Source: Amyelois transitella
Lineage: Eukaryota; Arthropoda; Insecta; Lepidoptera; Pyralidae
Assembly (NCBI RefSeq): GCF_032362555.1
Contig: NC_083508.1
Location: 1,331,001-1,395,000 of the forward strand
Direction: 5' to 3'
Length of the DNA stretch: 64,000 bases
Part shown: positions 50,101-62,100 of the stretch, one piece after another
Layout of the letters: every line of letters starts with the position of its first letter
Position numbering within the stretch: position 1 is the stretch's first letter
Notes under the pieces: generated by a model
What the model saw: only the letters and a program-made list of their open reading frames with translations
What the model was told of the DNA's origin: nothing
The model's database searches: none
Program-made: the position numbers and the translations under genes

Positions 50101-53100
50101 AAGAAATAATGGAAAATGTGAAAAAAAACGGGGAAAATTATTCACCCTTGAGGGCTTCAATGATGCCCAAAATAACTATTCCACGCGGACGGAGTCGCGG
50201 GCACAGCTAGTTCAATGTGACAATTGGATTTGATCGTGCTGTGCAAATTGTCGTTGTTTAAACAAAAACGTGCTATGCTGCGGCGGCAGGTGCATAAATG
50301 TTCATGGATCCTCACAAAGTTTCCCTCAACTTTAAAAGCATTGGTTTGCTATAAAAATATGTGTAACTAGAGGCCGCCCGCGACTTCGTCCGCGTGGAAT
50401 CAATCCGTGGAAACTCCGGGATAAAAAGTCTATATGTTATTATGTGTCTTCAGCTACCTACATACCAAATTTCATCGCAATCGGTTCAGTAGTTTTTGCG
50501 TGAAAGAGTAATACTCGTAAACATCCATACTGACATCCTGATATACAAACTATCGCATTTACAATATAAGTAGGATGCATTCACTCAGAAATGAGTCAGA
50601 TTCAAGTTCTCTTTGATAATGAAATAACAATGATAACTTAAAAAAACACTGAATCACGAATAAAAAATTATCGGTAAAACTTTCCTGAAAAATTTAACCA
50701 AAAATATGCCACTTATCGAGCCGTAAATTTTCCATCAAGATGAGAATCTTAGCGGGGTTACAAAATAAAAAGAGTTCAGAGATGGCATACTATTGCATAC
50801 ATACATAAAATCACGTCTTTTTCCCGTAGAAGTAGGCAGAGACTACATCTTTCCACTTGCCTCGATCTCTGCATACTTCCTTCGTTTCATCCACATTCAT
50901 AACTCTCTTCATACTTGCTCGGCGGTTTCGGGTACTCTTGACCTGACCCTTTGCCAGGACGTCTTAGACGTTTATACTATTATTGCATGATCATCATAAT
51001 CAAATACATGACGCGATAGTCATTCTCATATTTAGATATGAGAATGACTATCGCGTTATGTATTTGACATCCGCGATGTCATGTCAATGTCATGACATGG
51101 CATGTCATTGAAACTAATTCAAGTAATTAAGTTTGACAATACAAGAATCTTTGATTGAGTTTTACTTTATCGTGTAAGTATGTTTTGTGTCCATTTACTG
51201 TTTTCAGGTAGGTAGTACCTATAGTAAACGTGTCTCAATCTCAAATCAAACCAGTAAAGGACAAATCCAATTAAAAAAATTGTTGAAAAGAACGTAGTGG
51301 TAATGAATTATATATTTTTTAAATAAATTTTCTATTTAAAAATAGTCTATATTTCTGCACTCTCGTTATTCCAGTATCCTAGCGGAATAAATCCGCGATT
51401 CGCGCGCGGGAATCGAACCCGGCATGAATAATGCAAATCCGACGATCACCTGAGCTGCGACACATTAAAATCGCATCCCACTTTATGACTGAGACGCATT
51501 GCTTTTAGAGATCTCGGGATGAATAATGTGTTCGTAAGTGAAAATTGTGGTTAAGAGTTCCTAGAGTCATTATAAAATGCGAGGTTTAAAAGATGATACA
51601 TACATATGGTCACGTCTATATCCCTTGCGGGGTAGACAGAGCCAACAGCCTTGAAAAGCCTGAATGGCCACGTTCAGCTATTTAGCCTTATGATAGAATT
51701 GAGATTCAAATAGTGACAGGTTGCTTACCCGTCGCCTAGAAGATGATATCTCATTCCAATTCCAACTTATATCATTAATGCGAAAGTAAGTTTATTTGTT
51801 TGTTTGTTACCACTTCATTGGTAATCTACTGAATTAATTTTCTTGAAATATCACGTCTTATAAGAGTCTGTAGAAGGACATAAGAGTACTTTTATATCCT
51901 TCTACAGACTCTTATCCCGGTAAAAACTTTCCCGTGCGATTTGCGAAAATCCTGTATTCTTTTATAGATAGGTGGCGCTAAAATCGTCGCTTTTTGTAGG
52001 TGGCGTTTGATTCATTGCTATTTGTTGGTGGTTCACATTTCGTCTCGTTTTCGTAGATGGCGTTAAATTCGTTGCGTTTTTTAGATGACGCTATATTCAC
52101 GCGGGAGATACTGCCGTTAGAAGATAGAATTATTGTGATTTAGTTCTAGGCGCTTTTGAGTAGGGTCATTCTTTTTTCCGTTGAAGTTCTCAGCGGTAAA
52201 GTAAGAACTTTCATCCAACGTCCCATACCCTCAGGTATAAGATAGTTGGTCCTACTGGGAATAGGCAAATATGGGAGAAGCCCTAGTTGTTGCTTGTTCT
52301 AAGCTGGGTTTGGCTTCCCCTTTCTTCGCATCTTCATCTTCAGGTTATTATCTGATGTAACAGTTCCACGGCCGTGGACGAAGAGTAACCCCGGGCCTTC
52401 CTAGGGAAAGCAATTGGGACAAACGCCAGGACGATGAATGAACTGATGATGAAGTAGACGAATAGAGATTAATTAATATTTTTATCTACTTTTATGTGAA
52501 AATTTATGGAGAGACAGGAAAAGGTAGACTGAGAATAAAATGTTTTGATTCAATAAAGCATAAAGCAAACGTTACATAATACAAACAAATAAAAAAAAAT
52601 AAAAAAGATGCATGGAGGACGCTCCACTTAACTCCACTGACAAGAGTTATCTCTTAAATTTGAGAAGAATGAAGTACACACGGCGCAGGAGATACCTCGA
52701 CCAACTCCCGTACATCAATCAAAAGGAGGTGGCACAGGTATCTCCCGAGCCCACCGTACAATAATGGTTCTATAATATAATGTCATAACGTAGAGGTAAA
52801 TATTGCCGTGATTCTTTCAAAATATGTATAAAGCGGCGCCTATCTGAAAAAAAAAACTAAAAACCATTTTAATATCCTAAGTGAACTGCGACAAGTGTCA
52901 TATCCGCCACCTCATTAATAACCAAAATGTGGCCATTTTCCATCGGATCAAATATAGATAGTTTTCCCAACCAGGGTTGCCAGGTCACAACGTACGTTAA
53001 ATCCGGACAGACTTGCGCATTTGAGTTAAAATTTTGCTAAAAAGACCGGATTACCTGCATTTTTGATAATTTTGTACTTTTTGAGAAATTGGGGTCCTCA

Positions 53101-56100
53101 TTACATTAATTTCTCGACTGAATGAGCTGTTTTTGGACACCTTTTACAAGAAATTCTATTTTATTTTTAGTTGAGTATTTTGTACTTTTATAGAAATTGG
53201 GGAAAAAACCTACATGAATTTCTCGACTGACGATCTTTTTTTGGACACCTGAAATTCTATTTTATTTTTAGTCTGTCTAAGTCCTTGTCCAGTCCAGTAA
53301 CCGGACAGGCCGGATAGCCAACCAAAAAGCCTGACGCCTGGCAACCCTAGTCCCTAAGTCTACTCAGTCATCGCAAGTCCCGACATAGCTTGTGACACAG
53401 AGATTAATGTCATAAGTTCGGCTGAGCCGCACGAGACGTCGAGCGGGAGACTGTTCGTGTAGTAATTAACTATGATAATGCTGCAACCTCCAATTTCAAC
53501 ATTTACTATATAGTAAAGACGTGCTGTAAGTCTGTTAAACGTGTAACTTAAATTTATATTAACTTTGGCAGTGATCTTGGCAAGTATAATGAATGAATGA
53601 AAGATATTTATATAAATTATGTCTCTGCGTCCGGGAAAAGCGAAGTGGTCGTTATGTTTATGGGCGATAGATTTTCTCGTTAGCCAGCCCACATAGTATA
53701 GCAAGCGCGACGCCGTTTTTATAGCGCGAAAAACTACCGCTGTAACGCTTTTTATTATGATGTGAAACGGGCGTAGAGCGTGTTTTGTTACCGCAGATAT
53801 TAACAAAAAAAAGTACTTCGTAAAAATATTTTTATATCACCAAGTGCATAAAAGATGCAAGTGTAACATTTGGATGATAGTTAACACAGAGTCAGGCAAG
53901 ATACAACTGGGATACTTTTTTTTTAATTTCCTCGGGAGCAAAGCCCCTTGAAAAAAAAAGGTCTTATGTTATAAAATTGCGTTGTTCTATCGCTTTTACT
54001 TGTGTTATCAGTATCGGCTAATGGTGATATATCTAATGGAACTTTATAGTCTAATGCCTAGTCACCGATGGTATCGTACGGTCATCATATGTATGTGTTG
54101 ATATGAGTAATATCGATTTTTCCACTTTGACCGCATGTAGAAAAGAATAGATTTAGAATAGAATAGATTTATTTTCAAAATTTGATACAATTTGACACTA
54201 AGTATCACTTACTGTCGTCACATCACTTAAATCTAAATATATCTACTACCGTTTCTAAAGCGCATGTGTAGAAGGAGCGGCAGAACAAACCACACTGTAG
54301 CATTTTCACTGGACGTCAATTTACAAATATAGATCTCAAATCATTCAAAGCCAAAATTTTTATTAATTATTACGGGACATATCGAATATCGCTTAATAAT
54401 TATACAATAACTTCTCGGCAAACTCCTAGTAACTGCGTTACTTTAATTTGTCATTGAAAGTTAAGTTGGTAAGATATTTATAATTCTTTCTAAGGTTAAA
54501 TGCATTTTCAAACTATTCATATAGGTACTAACCGTAGGTGCAGTATTAATACGTAAATACTACGTAATAACATCGCACAGTTAACGATTAAACACAGTGT
54601 TGATAGTAAAATTTGGTGCCGTGCCCTGAATAATAAATACCACTCTTGTTCAGGAGCGGTTCCCAAATTAGTGCATAACCGGAATGTTCGGGGAATTCAC
54701 ACTGGATATTTTCAACCGGTATTCACATAAACAATGGGAATTATTGTCCTGGTGTTTGTATAACGTATGCATTGTATATTATCGGTTTTGATGTTTATAA
54801 TACCAAAAGCAAAAAGTCGACATTTTGTACAATATAAGTAATAAATTAATAAAGTTTAAGAGGATTTTGACATTGTATGGTATATCTTACCATAAACAGT
54901 TTGTATTTGCTGAACATACTAAATGCTACTAAAGATCTCTAGTTTATAACGCAGAAGAAAATTTCTTTATTTCATTTATGTATCACATAATTTTTAAGAA
55001 GGTAATTAAAATTGTGTTATGATCGAAATGGAATCCCTTTATTCCGGTAGGGACAATTTTTGCCATCTGTAAAAAAAATACTTAAAAAAGTATGAAATAT
55101 ATAGAAAAGAATATTTCGCGATGATTATTAAGGTATTAAATTACCTACTTATATCTCCTCAACAGTCCCACTGAGAAAACTTTACATATTATGTACTTAA
55201 GCTATTTACTAGATGTTGCCCGCGACTTCGTCCGTCTTGAATCTCTATAAATTTCAATGTCGTTCCAATACTTTAGCTAAGTTACTGCAATGGTTTCATG
55301 AAAATCCGTTCAATAGATTTCGCGTGATATATTATCATGCACATAACTAACAAACGTTTGCATTTATAAGTAGAACAATACCACTATACATATGACGATT
55401 GGCCATTAACTTAAGAACACGGTTGTGCTTGTATGGGCGGCGTCCAACGATGACAAATAGCCGCTGACAGCCGCACGCTGCGCATCAATCACGGCTCAGG
55501 TGAATCCCGATACTGAGGTGTTAGTGCGAGTTTAACTATATCAAACGCTTCGAGCAAGTAATCACGAATTTGTATGGAATTTCATTAGTGCCATCGCGTT
55601 ACCACTAGATGGCGCTGATCAAATCATTCAAATTCGCGTTTATTCGCTCGACGCGTTTGATCGAGTAACACTCGTATTAACCCCTCCGATATCTGTATAG
55701 CTTGGTACTGTTGTTTGTGCCTATTTGACATAAGATTTACTGCTGTAGTTAGATTTTATGTAGGCATCTGGCTGACCGTAGGTATACTACCCATCAGCTC
55801 TTAAGCTATTAAATTTCCTCTCAAAGAGCCTGATCAAAGTATACTAGAGGACTGGAAGCTTTGGACATAGCATAAGCACTGCTATTCAACGATTTAATAA
55901 TTTTAGGTTATATTTTGTTTATATGTTTTTTTTATATAAGATAGTTTATGTACTATTTGAATCTGTGCCGTCACTGATTCGTCTAATCGTGTCTAACTAA
56001 ATCAGCATCGTACATAATTGAAAAATTCTTCTGAATCCCGGTTCCTTCATATTTGTAATATAGGTCTGTAAGTAAAATAAATTTGAGATCTTACCTAATG

Positions 56101-59100
56101 TACTGTTTCCTTGTTTCAGACTCGAGTAACGTCGTGTTTGTCATTGTAAGTCAAACAGAACCGTATCACGCCAGCGTGGCTGCTAGACTGAAACAAAATA
56201 TAGAGAGTCAAGTTTTGGAAGTAGAAAATGTGAGTTCTAATGTGATTTAATTCTTCACTAGCAGTCGCTAGCTGCGGCCTGGCTTCGAATGGATATCATT
56301 TACAGATATGAATCTTCATCAGAAAACTGTCTTTTTAACATTTCAAACATGAACAAAATCCGTCCACAATTTTCCGAGATTAGCGCATACATACATACAT
56401 ATAGTCACGTCGATATCCCTTGTGGGTTAGGCATAGCCAACAGTCTTAAAAAGACCGCTGGCCACGTTCAGCTTTTCGGCTTGACGATAGAATTGAGATT
56501 CGAACAGTGACAAGTTCCAAGCCTACATCGCCTAAAAGAAGAATCCCAAGTTTATAAGCCTATCCCTTAGTCGCCTTTTACGACAGCCATAGCAAAGAGA
56601 AGGAGGGGTCCTATTCTTTTTTTATTGTAGTGCCGGACTGAGAAAATAGGGTGACTAAAGATATGAGTTTTACTATCAACGTTATTGAAATCTCCAATAA
56701 CTTCCAGCGTAATCCTACAGTCCACATAACCCACGAAGACTTCCCCGTGCCAGGGGCTTGGACCATCATCCCACTGCTGGGCCCCCTGGTGGACAAGTAT
56801 GGGGGTGGAGACGTCAGATGGGTGTTGTTCTTGGAGACCCACACGGCCGTCAGATGGCGAAACCTGATAGATGCTTTGACAGCCGCTGATGTGCAAAAGG
56901 TGATGTAATGAGAGAGTACATACAAACATACATACATAAAATCACGTCCATATCCCTTGCAGGGTAGACAGAGCCAGTAGTCTTGAAAAGACTGATAGGC
57001 CACGTTCAGCTGTTTGGCTTAATGATAGAATTGAGATTCAAATAGTGACACGTTGCTAGCTGGATCGCCTAAGAGAAGAATCCCAAGTTTGTAAACCTGT
57101 CCCTTAGTCGCCTTGTACGACATCCATCCAAGCCGGGAACCACGCGGCACAATCATAAGAGAGTGTCTTGATAAATTGGTGGTTTAGAATATTCGGCATA
57201 TTATTTTATCAGAAATCTGAATTTCAGGACACCATGTGGATAGGGTATCCACTGAGTGATGAAGAACCCACAATCATCCATCACTTCACGTACTATGAAG
57301 ACCTGGAGGAGGAAGGAGGGTTTGTGTACCCACATTTCGCCAGCGGGTTCGCCATGAGGCTGGAACTAATGGAAACGTAAATATGTTGATTCATTTTAAA
57401 AATCCTGAAACTATGTGTACTATGATGCAAAAATTTGTTTTCTTTTGTCTTGTTATAAATTTATCAATAAAATCAATGATTATAAACTAAATTTTCATGT
57501 TCAAATAATTGATTGATTTGATAATCATTTGTAACAAGAAATAATATTCATTGAACAACCCAATACAAATTCCAATATTATAATATTACTAGCTTAAGTC
57601 TTGTAAGTAACTGCCTTAAGACATTATAACTCCATCAGTTGAGCATACTGTTTATATTAAGTGTTAAAAACTTTACCGTGTAGTTTCCGGCACCAATAAA
57701 AAAAAAGACTAGGACCACCCCATCTTATTCCCATGGATGTCGTAAAAGGAGACTAAGGGATATGCTAAACCCCAATCCCTTAGTCGCCTTTTACGACATC
57801 CATGAGAAAGAGATGGAGTGGTCCTTTTCTTTTTTGCTATTGGTGCCGGGAACCACACGACACTTTATAACGCTCGTTTTCATTCCCAGCCTTCGCAGAC
57901 AAGTGGAGAGGGGCGAATGGAAACTGGAGGCCGACTTCTCAATAGACCCCTCGTTCGAATTGGCCCAGCTGGTATACCGCGGCGCTGACAGTCCAGGGCC
58001 GCTGCTAACACCAGAAATGAGCTTCTGTGTTGTCTCCGGCGACAACTGTGCCACTTATCCGAGGCAGTTTGATATATGCGTAAGTGAACTCTCATCTTTG
58101 CCGTGCGGTTCCCGGCGGTGCCGTGTGATTTCAAGCATTTAAGAATAGGACCACTGCTATCTATCACTATTTGAATCTCAATTGTATCATTAAGCCAAAT
58201 AGCTGAACGTGGCCATTCAGTCTTTTCAAGCCTGTTGGCTCTGTCTACCCCTCAAGGGATATAGTATGTATGTATGTACCACTGCATATGGTTCTCATAG
58301 ATGTCGTTAAAAGCGACTAAGGGATAGGATAATTACCTTGATGATTCTGCTTTTAGGTGATCGGCTAGCAATGTGTCACTATTTGAATCTTAATCACATT
58401 TTTAAGTCATACAGCTGAATGTGGCCTATTGGTGTTTTAAAAACTGTTGGTTCTATCTACCCCGTAGGCGAAAAAGACGCCTAATGATAGAATTAATGTT
58501 AATGACAGAATTAAGATTCAAATAGTGACAGTTTGCTAGCTCATCGCCAAAAAGAAGAATCCTTAGTTCATAAGCATATCCCTCAGTCGCCGTTTACGAC
58601 ATCCATGGGAAGGAGACGGACAAATGGATGAACCACACGGCACCAATACAACATTTAATTTGTAACAAACATAATATATACTTACTTAATACTAACTTAC
58701 GCTATACTTCAACATTATTCTAGGTCATGTTAAAAACAATAATATTTTTATAAGCTTCTGTTTAGCGTGCTTTGTTTGTATACATAGTTGTGTGTGTGTA
58801 AGTAGGTATTCAATAAGTGCTATTATTATAAGATTGTTTATATCAAAACTTGATAATTAGTTAAGTTATGTTTATAACAGCGGTATGTAAATGTTTTTGG
58901 TAATAAATATATGTATTTCTTAACAATTATAGTCTGTCCCGCTTTGGCATCAACCCAGAATCTACCAGATGTCAGCCAATGACCAAGATTCTATTTCTTC
59001 AGTCCTTCATACTCTCCCATTAAAAATTTTGTTTTCGGCAGGGCAGTGCCGTACCTGAGGAGTCCATATTCTTCGCGGTGAAGACTTGGAGTGGTTTCCA

Positions 59101-62100
59101 CTCGACCAGGGCTAAGGTAGTCAAGAAGACTTGGGGAAAACACGTCACCAACATATTGTTCTTTAGTGACAAAACTGGTATGTTAATGTATAGAAATGTA
59201 TTAATTTTTTTTCAAATTATTCCTATTATATATATAATGTATATATTTAATATTCAAAATTGGACCGCAAGTTCTAGTATGAGGTATATTATTATTTAAA
59301 CTACATTATTTTCCTTTAAATGTCGTAAAAGGCGACTAAAGGATAGGCTTATAAACGATTGCTATTATTCTTTTAGGCGACTGGTTAGCACATGTCACTA
59401 TTTGAATCTCGATTCTATCAAACCAAACTGATCGTTTTAATCTATATTTGTAAATTGACGTCCGGTGAAAATGCTGCAGCGTAGTTTGTTCCGTCGCTTC
59501 TTCTACACACGCGCTTTGGAAGCGGTAGTAGATATAATTAGATTTAAGTGGTACTTTGTATTTTGAATTTTGAAAATAAATCTATTCTATTCTATTCCAT
59601 GGAAAAGAATGGGTAATAATTAAATTTTTTTACAGATCCGTCCCTCCCGGCCATAGACACAGGGGTGCCTAACTCGAAGAGCGGGCACTGTGTGAAAACG
59701 GTGGCCATTTTGAAACTGGTGCTTCAGAAGGTGGCAGACATGCCGCATATCAAGTGGATATTTTTGGCTGACGATGACACCATTTTGGGGTATGTATATA
59801 TATATAGGTATCTTATACATATAATAAAACTGTACATTTAATATTTTGATTGAAACGGATACAGATTGTTTTTTACATTTTTTGTCTGTCTGTCTGTATC
59901 TGACTGTATGATCAAGATTCAACTCGAAATTTACGCGGACGAAGTCGCAGGCAACAGCTAGTATATATACCTATACGGGGAACGAAAAAGGACATTGCGT
60001 ACTTTTCATCCTGTTAAAAATAATAGATCCCGTGGGATTTTCAAAAATCCTGTATTTTTTTTAAATAGGTGGCGCTAATTTCGCGGGTAAAAGCTAGTAG
60101 ATAATAAATGTTATGACAAATTTTTATATACCTTTCATATCAGATGAATGATCACTATGCTAATTACTAATGATTAAATGAACTGAACAGCCTCTGTGTC
60201 TAAATTATAGTATCGTTGAGTTACTATTTCGTAACACGAATCTCGAACTTACTTCGAGGCTAACTCGAATCTGTGTAATTTGTCCGGTATTATATTTATT
60301 TATTTATATATCTAATGCGTCATACACACACATGAAATTTTGGAAACAGTTTCACATCAAGTTTCATTTTCAGAGTGCAAAGGTTGTGTGAAGTCCTAAG
60401 TTGTTACCGTGGCGGCGCTGACGTCACCGTGATCGGGGAACGGTACGGGTACGGGTACGGGAAGACTAACGGAGCCAATAAGGGTGAGTTTCAATAAATA
60501 CATTATAAACTTGGGATTCTTCTTTTAGGCGACGACGGGCCAGCAACCTGTCACTGTTTGAATCTCAATCAATCAATCAAAATTTTTATTCATTACACTA
60601 GTTTACAAAATTCCACTTTTTGTCAGTTGCCGTGATTTAGATGGTTGATAGTGTTTACTTATGACTAGTTTATGTCAAATCTACCCTTAAAATTTTTCGT
60701 GCAGCTCGAGTTACTTTGTTTATGATTTTTATCATTTGGGCTTATTTGTTTACCGATAAAGTACGTTTTTTATTGTATTATAAATAATATCTAAAGTTTT
60801 TGCAACTTACAAACCAGACGATTGGCTTTTATTCATTGACAGCTCAAAACGTAGTCTAAAGTGTATTCTGTTACATAACGGAATTAAATATGCTGGAGTA
60901 CCTATTGCCCGCAGTACAAAGTTAAAGGAAGAATATTGTAACATCTCGTTAGTCTTGGATAAAATAAAATACAATGACCATCAGTGGCAAATTTGTGTTG
61001 ATTTAAAAATGGTGAACATTCTTCTCGGTCAACAAAGTGGTTACACTAAGTTTCCTTGTTTTATTTGCCTTTGGGACAGTAGAGCTAAACTAGAGCATTG
61101 GGTGAGAAGAGTTTGGCCTTTAAGAACAAATATGATGCCTGGAAAGCACAATATAATTCAGAGTTCACTAGTAGCTCGTGACAAAATTATACTTCCACCA
61201 TTACACATTAAGCTGGGAATCATGAAACAGTTTGTTAAAGCACTAGATAAAAAAGGGAATTGCTTTTCATACATTTGACAAAAATTTCCTCAGCTCACTA
61301 TGGAGAAGATTAAAGCCGAAATATTTGATGGCCCCCAAATTAGAGAACTCTCAAAAGATATTCAATATAAAAAAATCAATGAGTGAGCCAGAACTAAGGG
61401 CTTGGACAGCTTTTGTCTCTGTGATGCAGAATTTTCTCGGAAACAAAAAATCGGAAAATTATGTCGAGCTTGTAAAAGACCTTCTTTTACAATTAAAAAA
61501 TATGGGGTGCAATATGAGCATAAAACTCCACTTCCTTCATAGTCACCTGGACAGGTTTCCGGAAAATTTAGGGGATTTGAGCGAAAAGCAAGGAGAGCGT
61601 ATGCATCAAGGCTTACGAGTCATGAAAGAGCGTTATCAGGGTTTTTTGGATAAGAATACGATGTCTGACTATTGTTGGTCTCTAATACGCCATTTTCCTA
61701 AATCTACACATAAGAGAAAAGCTTTGAAACGAAGTTTTGAAGAAGCCAATGATTAATTTAATTTTTTAATAAATAATTTCTTATTAAATTCATGTTTTAT
61801 TTCTGTTTTTACGTCATAGCTGAAACTTAAAAACTAGAGCTGATAAAAAAAATATATTTATATATTTGAAATATGCATACCATATAAAGTTAGCAACAGC
61901 TAAAATTATTTTGGCAACAGATATACTGTAAACTAGTGTTATTATAGGATACTTCATATCGCTTAATAATTGTCAAAACGTATGGTTTAACAACATTGGT
62001 TGACGTCAAATAAATTACTTAAAAACTAAGTTTACTGCCGCTTCCAAGGCGTCAGTGCAGAAGGAGCGGCAACAAACTGCACTGCAGCATTTTCTTCAAT

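Larger units (their letters stand above)
38892..56119 (+). other. 17-kb repeat-filled second intron of B3GLCT
   Basis: Starts GTGAGT and ends TTTCAG. Holds family A, B and C elements, four foldback elements and a 480-bp tandem array. No confident nested gene. Stretches with nothing recognised: 38940-39230, 45650-47200, 48800-49420, 50580-50790, 53830-55200 and 55690-56119. Confidence 0.75.
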
